Below, piece by piece: positions 1-8,052 of a stretch of DNA of 43,691 bases. The stretch's first letter is position 1, and every line of letters begins with the position of its first letter. The stretch lies in the NCBI RefSeq assembly GCF_039649665.1, contig NZ_JBDJAW010000052.1:1-43691 (forward strand), given 5' to 3'. Position numbers and translations under genes: made by a program. This DNA comes from Microbispora sp. ZYX-F-249. Lineage in GTDB: Bacteria > Actinomycetota > Actinomycetes > Streptosporangiales > Streptosporangiaceae. The notes beneath the pieces are model-generated. The model worked only from the letters and a program-made list of their open reading frames with translations, searched no databases and had not been told where the DNA came from.

Positions 1-2088
1 CGGGCAGCCGTCGATCCAGCAGGTGGCGTAGCGGGCGTAGATGGCCCGCCGCTGGGCGGGGGTGGCCAATCTGACCTTGCGGCCCATGTCGAGCACCTGC
101 CCGTCGGCGTCCATGACCAGGCGCACGAGGGTGGAGGTGCGGGCCAGCCGGTGCACGGCGGAGATGGGCAGCACCTGCCCGGTCGCCAGCAGCAACCCCG
201 GCGCCGTCCCCAGCAGCGTCCCCCACACCGTGCCCAGCAGTCCGCCGGCCGCTGCTCCCGGTGCCGACCCCGGCTCTGGTTCCGGTGGCGTCCCCGGCGT
301 CCCCGGTGGTTCCGGCGCTGCGGATGAGCACCCCACCCCACCGCCGCACCCGCACCCGCGCGTGTCCTCGCCGTGCCACCGGTGCTGGCGGTCGTTCTCA
401 CGGGTGGGCTGCGCATGGCGGCAGTCCCCCGCAGGCCGAGGCCCGGCGTGGGCGTGAGCGGCACAGGCGTCCCCGCAAGGATCAGGCGATCGCCACTCGC
501 CCCACCGCGACTGCCACGACTGTGGTTCCGGCCGCTTCTGCGAATTCTGCTGTGGCGCGCTTTGCTGTGGCTGCTGCTGTGACTCGCTCCGCTGCCTGCT
601 CTTCGCCTGCGCGTATCCGGTCGCGTCACCGCCGGACCGCACGTCACGTGGTCCGGCTGCCCGGTCGGCGCTGTTGACGGTGCTCTCGACGGCGGCCCCA
701 GCGGCTACATCGGCATCGGCACCCACCGCACACGCGGTCTCCTCGGCGTCACCTGTCTCGGCGGGGGAGGCGGGGTTGGTGCTGCCGACGTCAGCCGAGC
801 CGCTCTTCCCGGTGGGGGCGCTGGTGTCCTCGGGGACGCTGCTGTCCCGAGCATCCTCGGCGTGACGGGCGCCCCGGCTCTCCCCGGCGTCCTGAGTGTT
901 CCGGGCGCCTTCGGTGTGCCCGGTGCCCCGGCTGTCCCCGGCGTCCCGGGTGCTTTCGGTGCGCTCGGTGCCCTGGTCGTCCGGGGTGTCTCCGGGGGCC
1001 TCGGGGTGCTCGGGAGTCACTGGCCGGTCGGCGCTCTTGGGATGGTCGCCGGTCTTTGAGGCCTCGGGACTGTCGGCGGCAGGGCCGGGGGTCGGGTCGG
1101 TGGGGAGGGATTCGGCGTTGACCAGGACGAGGAGCTCGGCGGCGATCTTCTCCTCCAGCAACGCCATGAACGCATCCGCCTGACGCACCCGCAGCGGCCG
1201 GTCATCACCCTCCGCTTTGGGTTTGGCATAGGCGTCCAGCAGCGCCTGCAACCGGGCGGCCGCCTCACGCGGGAGATAGAACTCCCCTTCCAGCCCGCCG
1301 CCCTTGCCCGGGCGGACCCGCAGGAACCGCCGCCCGTAATCGGCCCGCTCATCGCGGTCCGCACCATCGGGATCCAGCACGGCCCGCAGATAACGGCCCG
1401 CCTTGGCCACCTCCGCCGCACCCGCCCTGGCCGCCAGCTCCAAAAGGATCGGCTCGGCCAGCGCGGCCTGCTCATCCGACAGCCCGGAGACGGCCACGCA
1501 GATGGCTTCTGCCACCCCCGCCGCCAACTCGCCGGCGGCGAACTTCTCCCGCACGAGGGGCAGGCGGGCCAGCTCCACCGCCAACGTCAGCAGCCGGCCC
1601 GCACCGGCGACGGTCATCCCGCCCGAGGTGCGCAGCCAGCTACGGGTGGAGGCATGACCGTGCCGCCTGGCCTGCCCCGCCCGATGCACCCGCCCCACCA
1701 GATCGGCAAGAGCAGACGTGATCCGATCCCGGGCGAACAACAGGTCCTCGGCCTCGGCCAGGCAGATATCCGCATCGTCGGGAACCGGCGCCAGCGCCAA
1801 CGCCTGCGCCGACTCCCGCACCGAGGCCACCAGCACCCACGACGACCGGCCCCGAGCGGCACCGGTCGCGGCATTCGGGGCGCCGGCACCGGTGGCTCTG
1901 AAATCGTTATGCGTATTGTCCGTGAATGAGGCTTTATCGCTCGCGCTCAAGAAATAGTCGGGGCGGCAGTCATCCCGGGCGAGTGACCCGTCGGACGACC
2001 ACAATGGCGAACCGGCTGTCAGCCGATCCCACCAGTCGTCATCGGGGCCGTTCGAACGGTCGTGGTGATCAGGGCCGAATTTCGACAT
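1..2088 (-). CDS. DUF222 / HNH endonuclease signature protein (13E12-like), C-terminus cut by window edge
   Basis: The frame is open from base 1 to about 2220 on the minus strand. I take ATG at 2088, with GTG 2187 as an alternative. About 696 residues are visible. Residues roughly 85-330 are helical and alanine/leucine-rich, like DUF222. They are followed by a long low-complexity linker rich in Asp, Gly, Arg, Pro and Gln. Conserved sequence then resumes with 'LLATGQVLPISAVHRLAR' and ends at 'TCWIDGCP', which normally opens the HNH module, so the catalytic HNH residues lie beyond the window. Such proteins (REP13E12 in Mycobacterium) occur in many copies in actinobacteria. Their cellular role is unsettled, although an HNH nuclease activity is assumed. 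The unusually long linker is the odd feature. The gene stands alone, with about 217 non-coding bases to the next gene. Confidence 0.85.
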   Translation of the reverse strand, partial: MSKFGPDHHDRSNGPDDDWWDRLTAGSPLWSSDGSLARDDCRPDYFLSASDKASFTDNTHNDFRATGAGAPNAATGAARGRSSWVLVASVRESAQALALAPVPDDADICLAEAEDLLFARDRITSALADLVGRVHRAGQARRHGHASTRSWLRTSGGMTVAGAGRLLTLAVELARLPLVREKFAAGELAAGVAEAICVAVSGLSDEQAALAEPILLELAARAGAAEVAKAGRYLRAVLDPDGADRDERADYGRRFLRVRPGKGGGLEGEFYLPREAAARLQALLDAYAKPKAEGDDRPLRVRQADAFMALLEEKIAAELLVLVNAESLPTDPTPGPAADSPEASKTGDHPKSADRPVTPEHPEAPGDTPDDQGTERTESTRDAGDSRGTGHTEGARNTQDAGESRGARHAEDARDSSVPEDTSAPTGKSGSADVGSTNPASPAETGDAEETACAVGADADVAAGAAVESTVNSADRAAGPRDVRSGGDATGYAQAKSRQRSESQQQPQQSAPQQNSQKRPEPQSWQSRWGEWRSPDPCGDACAAHAHAGPRPAGDCRHAQPTRENDRQHRWHGEDTRGCGCGGGVGCSSAAPEPPGTPGTPPEPEPGSAPGAAAGGLLGTVWGTLLGTAPGLLLATGQVLPISAVHRLARTSTLVRLVMDADGQVLDMGRKVRLATPAQRRAIYARYATCWIDGCP

Positions 2089-2305
2089 GTCCACCGCACC
2101 CCCCGCTCGCCGATTCGAAAACTTGTATGAATCGTGTCATGCCCTGGAAGCGGGAGGCAAGCTCGCCGGACGATTTCCTGGGGTCACAGGAATGGAGGGA
2201 AATCGCCGATGCGGATATGACTACTCATATCTCGCTGAGTCCTGCTATGGGGCTGGTCCCGTAACCCGCATGTTGGATCGATTGCCGGGGGGTGAAATGC
2301 GAAAA

Positions 2306-2956
2306 TCAGGCGCCCTGCATTACCCGCATGCGCCGGATCTCGGCGGTCTGCTCGGCGATCACGTCGGTGGCCCACTGTTCGATGGTGGGGTGCGAAGCGC
2401 CGGTGAGCGCCCGCGTCGCCATCGTGATCGCGCCCTCGTGATGAGCGATCATCAGCTGGAGGAAGAGGCTGTCGAACCCGGTGCCGGACGCCGCCCTGAG
2501 CGCCTCCATCTGCTCCGGGGCGGCCATGCCCGGCATGTCCTCATGGCTCGCGTGATGATCGGGCCGGGGGAGACCCTCCCGGTCCAGCCAGGAGGTCATG
2601 ACCCGGATCTCCGGTCCCTGTACGTCGTGGATGCGGGCCGCGAGCGCCTTCAGCTTGGCGGACGAGGCCCGCGCGGGCGCCAGGTCCGTCATGTCCAGCG
2701 CCTGCCTGTGGTGGACGATCATGTCCTGGACGTACCGGACGTCGGCCGCGTTGATCGAGGGAGTGGGGATCGCGGTGGCCGCCTCGGCGGGGCTGAGGGT
2801 TCTGGCCTCCTCTCCGGGCCTGCCGGGTGCGATCACGGGGGCGGTCGACACCGGACCACTCGCATGTACGTCCTGGGAGCAGCCGCTCAGGAGTGAGGCG
2901 GCACCGGTCACAAGGGTCAGTGCCACCAGCACCCTGCTCACTCGTGCGACCCGCAC
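2306..2956 (-). CDS. DUF305 domain lipoprotein
   Basis: This is a 216-residue protein with a GTG start at 2956, preceded by a GAGGAGG ribosome site five bases upstream. Residues 1-26 form a lipoprotein signal with lipobox LSGC, the lipidated cysteine being C26. The rest is a DUF305 domain with its two paired-His helices, 'DMIVHHRQALDM' (about 78-89) and 'LMIAHHEGAITMA' (about 167-179), plus a Met/His-rich stretch 'HHASHEDMPGM' between them. DUF305 is a ferritin-like four-helix fold. The His/Met richness suggests metal (possibly copper) binding at the outer membrane face, but the function is not established. It is transcribed divergently from the LVIVD-repeat gene, and the two often occur together in actinobacteria (from memory). 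Confidence 0.92.
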   Translation of the reverse strand: MRVARVSRVLVALTLVTGAASLLSGCSQDVHASGPVSTAPVIAPGRPGEEARTLSPAEAATAIPTPSINAADVRYVQDMIVHHRQALDMTDLAPARASSAKLKALAARIHDVQGPEIRVMTSWLDREGLPRPDHHASHEDMPGMAAPEQMEALRAASGTGFDSLFLQLMIAHHEGAITMATRALTGASHPTIEQWATDVIAEQTAEIRRMRVMQGA

Positions 2957-2994
2957 GCAGCCTCCTCGTCACGGAGCGTGTGGAGATGATCACG

Positions 2995-3023
2995 ACGCTA
3001 ACCCGGTACGAGCATCAGGTCAA
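2995..3023 (-). promoter_or_regulatory. Promoter of the DUF305 gene
   Basis: On the minus strand, TTGACC (3023-3018) and TAGCGT (3000-2995) are separated by exactly 17 bases. This is a good vegetative sigma promoter. The start point would fall near 2988, leaving a leader of about 30 bases that contains the GAGGAGG ribosome site. Confidence 0.65.
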
Positions 3024-3045
3024 AGGGCGACATATGGCAGTTTTA

Positions 3046-3081
3046 TTGACAGTTTGACAGCTGGCGAAAAGGAGCTGTCAA
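3046..3081. promoter_or_regulatory. Candidate operator: repeated TTGACAG and a 9-base inverted repeat
   Basis: TTGACAG occurs at 3046 and again at 3054, eight bases apart. The second copy opens a perfect inverted repeat, TTGACAGCT (3054-3062) and AGCTGTCAA (3073-3081), with a 10-base spacer. It lies between the divergent DUF305 and LVIVD genes, upstream of the likely LVIVD transcription start. A TGTCAA (3076-3081), 17 bases, TTTATC (3099-3104) pairing could be the LVIVD promoter, so a protein bound here would sit on its -35 region. The binding protein is unknown. Confidence 0.45.
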
Positions 3082-3131
3082 GGGTGACGATGCGATCATT
3101 TATCGCCCTCTTATATGAGGAGGACAGCGAG

Positions 3132-4532
3132 GTGTTCACCTTACGCCGCAGCGGCCGGGCGCTGGCCGTGGCGGGAGCGGCGGTCGTCCTGGCCCTGTCC
3201 GGCGGTCCCGCACAGGCCGCCGACGTCCTGGCCCCCGACGAGATCGCGATGAGCGCCAACGTCACGCACGTCGCGAACGTGCCGACCCCGGCCGCGCTGG
3301 CCGGCACCATCAACACCGACATGGCCTTCCAGGGCGACTACGCCTACGTCGGCAACTACGGCGGGTTCACGATCTTCGACATCAGGAACCCGAGACAGCC
3401 GGCGGTGGTGAGCTCGGTGGTCTGCCCCGGCTCCCAGATGGACATGTCCGTGTACGGCGATCTGCTCTTCGGGTCCGTCGACTCCTCCCGCAACAACGAC
3501 TCGTGCTCCAGCACGGGCCAGGCGGCGTCGGTCAAGGAGTCGTGGGAGGGCGTCCGCATCTTCGACGTCAGCGACAAGTCGAACCCGAAGTACATCAAGT
3601 CGGTGGAGACGAACTGCGGCTCCCACACGCACACCCTCGTGCCGGACAGGAGGGGCAAGAACGTCTACATCTACGTCTCCTCCTACAGCCCGTCGGAGGA
3701 CTTCCCCGACTGCCGGCCGCCGCACGACCTGATCTCCATCATCAAGGTTCCGCTCAAGAACCCCACCGCCGCCTCGGTCGTGGCGACGCCGGTGCTGTTC
3801 CCGGACGGCGGCAACCCGGGTGACGGGCAGTCCTACCCCTATGGCACATTCGCGACGACCGGGTGCCACGACATCACCGCCTACCCGGAGAAGGGCATCG
3901 CGGCCGGGGCCTGCATGGGTGACGGCATCCTGATGGACATCCGCGACCCCGAGCACCCCAAGGTCCTCGACGTCGTCCGCGACGACGAGAACTTCGCCTT
4001 CTGGCACTCGGTGACGTTCAACAACGAGGGCACCAAGGTGGTCTTCACCGACGAGCTCGGCGGCGGCGGCGCGGCCACCTGCAACGAGGCGATCGGCCCG
4101 AACCGCGGCGCCGACGCCGTCTACGACATCACCCGCGGCAACAAGCTGGTCTTCAAGAGCTACTTCAAAATCGGCCGCTACCAGGACGACACCGAGAACT
4201 GCGTCGCACACAACGGCTCGCTGATTCCGGTGAAGGGCCGCGACATCATGGTGCAGGCGTGGTACCAGGGCGGCGTCTCGATCTGGGACTTCACCGATTC
4301 GGCGCACCCGCAGGAGATCGGCTTCTTCGAGCGCGGCCCGTGGTCGCAGCCCTTGAGCGGCGGCTTCTGGTCGGCCTACTACTACAACGGCTACATCTAC
4401 GGCAGCGACTTCAACAAGGGATTCGACGTCCTGCGGATCAACGACCCGCGTACGAACCAGGCCAACAGCGTGAAGATGGACATCCTCAACGTGCAGAGCC
4501 AGGGCTCGTACCGCGAGCACGGCAGGCGCTAG
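3132..4532 (+). CDS. Secreted LVIVD-repeat (beta-propeller-like) protein
   Basis: A protein of 466 residues. I chose GTG 3132 because AGGAGGA lies seven bases before it and it places a clean Sec signal peptide at the N-terminus (basic RRSGR, hydrophobic core, cleavage after AQA near residue 29). An ATG at 3090 would only add a poor extension. The mature part contains several LVIVD-type blades of the form 'hhxxxxGFTIFDIRNPRQP' and 'VRIFDVSDKSNPKYI', typical of surface or secreted propellers. Paired cysteines (for example 'NDSCSS', 'TNCGSHTH', 'FPDCRPPHD') suggest disulfides. No enzymatic motif is recognised. It is probably an extracellular binding or structural protein. Divergent pairing with the DUF305 lipoprotein suggests a shared extracytoplasmic task. 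Confidence 0.88.
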   Translation: MFTLRRSGRALAVAGAAVVLALSGGPAQAADVLAPDEIAMSANVTHVANVPTPAALAGTINTDMAFQGDYAYVGNYGGFTIFDIRNPRQPAVVSSVVCPGSQMDMSVYGDLLFGSVDSSRNNDSCSSTGQAASVKESWEGVRIFDVSDKSNPKYIKSVETNCGSHTHTLVPDRRGKNVYIYVSSYSPSEDFPDCRPPHDLISIIKVPLKNPTAASVVATPVLFPDGGNPGDGQSYPYGTFATTGCHDITAYPEKGIAAGACMGDGILMDIRDPEHPKVLDVVRDDENFAFWHSVTFNNEGTKVVFTDELGGGGAATCNEAIGPNRGADAVYDITRGNKLVFKSYFKIGRYQDDTENCVAHNGSLIPVKGRDIMVQAWYQGGVSIWDFTDSAHPQEIGFFERGPWSQPLSGGFWSAYYYNGYIYGSDFNKGFDVLRINDPRTNQANSVKMDILNVQSQGSYREHGRR

Positions 4533-4570
4533 CCACACAGACGGAGACACGAGAAACACGACAGAGACGG

Positions 4571-4623
4571 AGGCGGGCATCTCCGGTGCGGCCTCTCCCT
4601 CAACGCACCGGCGATGCCCGCCT
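4571..4623. terminator. Hairpin after the LVIVD gene
   Basis: AGGCGGGCATC and CCGGTGCG pair with CGCACCGG and GATGCCCGCCT around a 13-base loop, with one mismatch near the middle. It lies 38 bases after the LVIVD stop, between two convergent genes, so it can end transcription from either side. There is no T-run, as is common in actinobacteria. Confidence 0.65.
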
Positions 4624-4632
4624 CAACCCCAC

Positions 4633-4656
4633 TGCAGGTATGCCCCATGACCTGCA
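4633..4656. terminator. Second hairpin between LVIVD and RDD genes
   Basis: TGCAGGT (4633-4639) and ACCTGCA (4650-4656) form a perfect 7-base stem with a 10-base loop. It follows the end of the leftward RDD gene (4692), so it may be that gene's terminator. A further small stem, CACCT/AGGTG (4689-4702), overlaps the RDD stop codon. Confidence 0.4.
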
Positions 4657-4691
4657 ATGACCACAGGTGCCCCGCAAATCGGGCTCTACAC

Positions 4692-5621
4692 CTAAATAGG
4701 TGGAACAAATCCTCCCGATGTCGGCGGAGCCTCTCCGCGCGGCGGCCCCGGCTCCCGCGGCGGGGGCGGCGGCGCGTGGTAGGCGGAGCCCGGAACCACG
4801 TGCCCCTGGACGCCGTGCCCCTGAACCCCGTGCCCCTGAACCCCATACCCCTGCGGGCCGTACGGCGGGGAAGCGGAACGGGCCCGGGCGAGCCGGATCT
4901 CCTCGCGGCGCCTGCGCTCGGCCAGTACGGCGGCCAGGTAGGCGTACGGCGGGACGCCCGGCGGGGGCGGCGGCGCCACCTGGGCGCTGACCTGCCCGGC
5001 CACGCGCAGGCCCATGTCCTCCCGCATGCCGGGGCTGAGCTGGTGCCATCGGGAGAGGTACTGCCGCGCGGTGTTGGCCAGGTCGTCGGACAGCCCGGAC
5101 AGCTCCAGCGTGGCGGCCCACGACGCGAGCGCCGGGGGCATCTCCGGCGGCGGGGCCTGGCGCGGCGTCCGCTCCCCGATGACGGTCGTGCCGGCGAACA
5201 GGTCCCCGAGGCGCTTGCCGCGCTGGTTGACGAGCGAGGTGATGAGCGCGGGGGCGCCGGAGAACGTCCAGAACTCCAGGAACCCGGCGAGCCCGCGGAA
5301 CAACGCCTGCCGGAAGCGCTCCGGCCCGCCGTCGTCGCTCACCACGCGCAGACCGAGGGCGAGCTTGCCCAGCGAGCGGCCCCTGCTGATCGTCTCGAAC
5401 GCGACCGGGTAGCCCACGGTGACCAGCACGATGAACAGGATGAGCAGACCGGTGGACAGCGACTCGTCGGTCACCAGGGACGCCTGCGTGACCAGCACGA
5501 ACGCCGTGATGATCGCCGCCCACTGGACGGCCCAGTCGATGAGGAAGGCCAGCGCGCGGCTGGAGAGCTGGGCGATGCGAACCTCGACGACGACGGCCTC
5601 GCCGGTCACGACTTCGGACAC
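4692..5621 (-). CDS. RDD family membrane protein
   Basis: A protein of 309 residues from GTG 5621. A GTG at 5630 would add three residues. The 5621 start gives 'MSEVVTGEAVVVEVR', which resembles family N-termini and sits seven bases after a TAGGGT -10 box (leaderless). The RDD domain spans residues about 10-150: 'SRALAFLIDWAVQW' (the R and D), two or three membrane segments, then 'GRSLGKLALGLRVV' and 'RLGDLFAGTTVI'. The cytoplasmic C-terminal tail is about 150 residues, rich in Pro and Gly, with a QGHGV pentapeptide repeat. RDD proteins are integral membrane proteins of varied or unknown role. Here it sits beside SpoIIM-like, MoxR and DUF58 genes, a common actinobacterial neighbourhood. Confidence 0.85.
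   Translation of the reverse strand: MSEVVTGEAVVVEVRIAQLSSRALAFLIDWAVQWAAIITAFVLVTQASLVTDESLSTGLLILFIVLVTVGYPVAFETISRGRSLGKLALGLRVVSDDGGPERFRQALFRGLAGFLEFWTFSGAPALITSLVNQRGKRLGDLFAGTTVIGERTPRQAPPPEMPPALASWAATLELSGLSDDLANTARQYLSRWHQLSPGMREDMGLRVAGQVSAQVAPPPPPGVPPYAYLAAVLAERRRREEIRLARARSASPPYGPQGYGVQGHGVQGHGVQGHVVPGSAYHAPPPPPREPGPPRGEAPPTSGGFVPPI
4801..4860 (-). repeat. 15-base tandem repeat in the RDD gene
   Basis: Four units of about 15 bases (plus-strand unit TGCCCCTGAACCCCG) lie at 4801, 4816, 4831 and 4846. The two middle ones are nearly identical. They encode the GVQGH pentapeptides of the RDD protein tail. Confidence 0.85.
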
Positions 5622-5628
5622 ACTGCGC

Positions 5629-5634
5629 ACCCTA
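5629..5634 (-). promoter_or_regulatory. -10 box for leaderless RDD transcript
   Basis: TAGGGT read on the minus strand, followed by seven bases and then GTG at 5621. A TANNNT box placed 7 bases before a start codon puts the transcription start at or next to the first base of the codon. No clear -35 box is seen. Confidence 0.55.
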
Positions 5635-5670
5635 CTGGGTTCGATTGCCGCGTCTCGCGGCTGCCGCCGA

Positions 5671-5676
5671 TAGGGT
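5671..5676 (+). promoter_or_regulatory. -10 box for leaderless spoIIM-like transcript
   Basis: The same TAGGGT hexamer on the plus strand, again seven bases before a GTG (5684). It mirrors the RDD arrangement 37 bases away. No clear -35 element is visible. Confidence 0.55.
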
Positions 5677-5683
5677 CCGATCC

Positions 5684-6676
5684 GTGGACATCGATGCGTT
5701 CGTCGCCGCGAGCAAGCCGTCCTGGGACCGGTTGGACGACCTCGTACGGCGGCAGCGCACGCTGCGCGGCGCGGAGGTCGACGAGCTGGTCGAGCTCTAC
5801 CAGAGGGCGGCGACGCACCTGTCCATCGTGCGGTCGGGGCCGGCCGACGCCCTCCTCGTCGGCCGCCTGTCGTCGCTGGTGGCGAGGGCGCGCTCGGCGG
5901 TCACCGGCGCCCACAGCCCGGCCTGGCGGGAGGTCGCCCGGTTCTTCACGGTGTCGTTCCCCGTGGTGGCCTACCGGGCACGCCGGTGGTGGATCGGCGC
6001 CACCGTCGCCTCGCTCGCGGTCGCGTACGTGGTGGGCGTCTGGGTGGCGGGCGATCCCGCCGTGCAGAACCTCATCGGCACGCCCGAGGAGATCCGCCAG
6101 CTCGTCGAGCACGACTTCGCCGACTACTACTCGGAGAACCCGGCGGCGTCGTTCGCCGGTCACGTGTGGCTGAACAACGCCTGGCTGTCCATGCAGGTCG
6201 TGGTCTCGGCGATCCTGCTCGGCCTGCCCATTCCCTGGATCCTGTGGCAGAACGCCGCCAACGTGGGGCTCCTCGGCGGACTGATGCACGCGCACGACAA
6301 GGCGGACGTGTTCTGGGGGCTGATCCTGCCGCACGGCATGCTGGAGCTGACCGCGGTCTTCCTGGCGGCGGGCGCCGGGATGCGGCTGGGCTGGACCGTC
6401 ATCGATCCCGGCCCGAGGCGTCGCGCGGAGGTGCTGGCCGAGCAGGGCAGGGCCGTGATGAGCGTCGCGCTGGGTCTGGTCGTGGTGCTGCTCGTGTCCG
6501 GGCTCATCGAGGCGGGGGTCACCCCGTCGGGCCTGCCGACCTGGGCGCGCATCTCGATCGGCGCGCTCGCGGAGGCGCTCTTCCTGGCGTACGTGATCGT
6601 CTTCGGCCGCCGGGCGGAGCGCAGGAACGAGACGGGGGACATCGAGCACGCCCCCGACCTCGCTCCGACCGCCTGA
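5684..6676 (+). CDS. Stage II sporulation protein M (SpoIIM)-like membrane protein
   Basis: A protein of 330 residues. GTG 5684 gives 'MDIDAFVAASKPSWDRLDDLV', the usual N-terminus of actinobacterial members. The N-terminal 100 residues are soluble and helical ('ELVELYQRAATHLSIVRS'). Four to five membrane segments follow: about 110-128, 178-200, 210-235, 265-285 and 295-315. The segment 'GLILPHGMLELTAVFLAAGAGMRLGW' is the DUF95/SpoIIM signature. In Bacillus, SpoIIM takes part in septal peptidoglycan degradation during engulfment. In actinobacteria this paralogue lies with MoxR/DUF58/RDD genes and its role is not known, so a sporulation function should not be assumed. It converges on the DUF58 gene. 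Confidence 0.85.
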   Translation: MDIDAFVAASKPSWDRLDDLVRRQRTLRGAEVDELVELYQRAATHLSIVRSGPADALLVGRLSSLVARARSAVTGAHSPAWREVARFFTVSFPVVAYRARRWWIGATVASLAVAYVVGVWVAGDPAVQNLIGTPEEIRQLVEHDFADYYSENPAASFAGHVWLNNAWLSMQVVVSAILLGLPIPWILWQNAANVGLLGGLMHAHDKADVFWGLILPHGMLELTAVFLAAGAGMRLGWTVIDPGPRRRAEVLAEQGRAVMSVALGLVVVLLVSGLIEAGVTPSGLPTWARISIGALAEALFLAYVIVFGRRAERRNETGDIEHAPDLAPTA

Positions 6677-6707
6677 ACTCCGGCCGCCTGAGCTCCGGCC
6701 GCCTGCA
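6663..6707 (+). repeat. 15-base triplication at the 3' end of the spoIIM-like gene
   Basis: Three adjacent 15-base units (CTCCGGCCGCCTGAG and close variants) start at 6663, 6678 and 6693. The first contains the stop codon TGA (6674-6676); the others lie in the short gap before the converging DUF58 gene. Confidence 0.75.
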
Positions 6708-6719
6708 CCCGCGGAGAAC

Positions 6720-8045
6720 TCAGAGCCGGCCGGCGGCCTTCAAGGCGAGATACGCGTCGGCCAGCGCGGGGGCGACGTCCTCCGGCAGGGCGTCCACGAC
6801 CTCCACACCGTGACGGCGCAGCACGGCGGTGATCTCGCGCCGCTCGCCGCGCAGCCGCTCGGCCGCGGCGGCGTCGTAGACCGCCTCGGCGGTGCCCCGC
6901 CCGCCCGCCATGTCCGCCACCCGCGGGTCGGCGACGGAGGCCACCAGGACCATGTGCCGGGACGACAGGCTGGGCAGCACGGGCAGCAGGCCCTCCTGCA
7001 TGGCCGCCGCGTTCAGATCGGTCAGCAGCACCACCAGGCAGCGCCGCCTCGCCCTGGACAGCACGGCCGCCACCATCCCGGCCGCGTCGGCCTCGACGAG
7101 CTCCGCCTCGATCGGCGCCATCACGTTCACCAGCGACGACAGCACCTCGGTTCGCGACACGCCGGACACCTGTGCCCGTACGGCCCGGTCGTAGGCGAGG
7201 AAGTCGACGCGGTCGCCGGCCCGGGCGGCGAGGGCGGCCAGCAGCAGCGCGGCGTCCATCGACCAGTCCAGCCGGGGCCATCCGGAAGGGCCGGAGCCGG
7301 GCACCGGCGCCACCCCGACCCGGCCCGCCGAGGTGCGGCCCGTGTCGAGCACGATCAGCACGCGGCGGTCGCGTTCGGGCCGCCAGGTCCGCACGACGAC
7401 GTCGCTGCGCCGGGCGCTCGCCCGCCAGTCGATCGAGCGGACGTCGTCGCCGACCACGTACTCGCGCAGCGAGTCGAACTCGGTGCCCTGGCCGCGCACC
7501 AGCGCGGGATGCCGCCCGTCGAGCTCGCGCAGCCGGGCCAGCCGCGCGGGCAGATGCCTGCGGCTGAGGAACGGCGGCAGCACCCGGACCGTCCACGGCA
7601 CGTGGAACGTGCGCTGGCGCGCCGCCAGGCCGAGGGGCCCGACCGAGCGGACCGTCACGGCGACGGCCTCCCGGTCGCCCCTGCGGGTGGGCGTCAGCGT
7701 CGTGACCAGGCGCCGCCGCTCGCGGGGCGGCACGTCGAGCGCCGCCCGGCGCGCAGCGGCCCCGGCCGAGGGCTGCCAGGCGTCGCGCAGGACGCCCCGG
7801 ACCCGCCGCCGGCCGGGGTTGTCCACGATCAGGCCGATCGCCGCCGACTGCCCGAGCCGCACCCGCCGATCGCCGTCGCGTGCGAACCGCAGCCCGCGCA
7901 CGGCCCCCGCGAGCAGCAGGTCGGCCGCCACGAGCACGGCGAGCACGAGCAGCGCGGCCAGCACGACCAGGCCGGGCTCGGGAGCGAGGAGCACGACGAT
8001 CGCGGCGAGGGCGGCGAGCAGTCCCACGCGTCCGGTCAGCGCCAC
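6720..8045 (-). CDS. DUF58 domain membrane-anchored vWA-like protein
   Basis: A protein of 441 residues, GTG start at 8045, seven bases after the MoxR stop, with GGTGAGG just upstream. Two hydrophobic segments (about residues 8-48) anchor it. An immunoglobulin-like middle region is followed by the DUF58 core 'GTEFDSLREYVVGDDVRSIDWRASAR' (about 185-211). A vWA-like fold then begins at 'RRVLIVLDTGRTSAG' (about 222-236). The metal-site motif reads D-T-G-R-T-S rather than the usual DxSxS, so metal binding may be altered. DUF58 proteins are thought to be partners of MoxR ATPases. It is the last gene of the five-gene leftward cluster. Confidence 0.9.
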   Translation of the reverse strand: MALTGRVGLLAALAAIVVLLAPEPGLVVLAALLVLAVLVAADLLLAGAVRGLRFARDGDRRVRLGQSAAIGLIVDNPGRRRVRGVLRDAWQPSAGAAARRAALDVPPRERRRLVTTLTPTRRGDREAVAVTVRSVGPLGLAARQRTFHVPWTVRVLPPFLSRRHLPARLARLRELDGRHPALVRGQGTEFDSLREYVVGDDVRSIDWRASARRSDVVVRTWRPERDRRVLIVLDTGRTSAGRVGVAPVPGSGPSGWPRLDWSMDAALLLAALAARAGDRVDFLAYDRAVRAQVSGVSRTEVLSSLVNVMAPIEAELVEADAAGMVAAVLSRARRRCLVVLLTDLNAAAMQEGLLPVLPSLSSRHMVLVASVADPRVADMAGGRGTAEAVYDAAAAERLRGERREITAVLRRHGVEVVDALPEDVAPALADAYLALKAAGRL

Positions 8046-8052
8046 GCGGCCC

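Noticed and set aside
3141..4580. Long open frame antisense to the LVIVD gene
   Set aside because: Composition is typical of a reversed GC-rich gene, and the plus-strand reading has a signal peptide and clear LVIVD repeats.
5636..5652. tRNA T-arm-like sequence (GGTTCGATTGCC)
   Set aside because: No acceptor stem, D-arm or anticodon arm can be formed around it, and it lies in a 60-base divergent promoter region.
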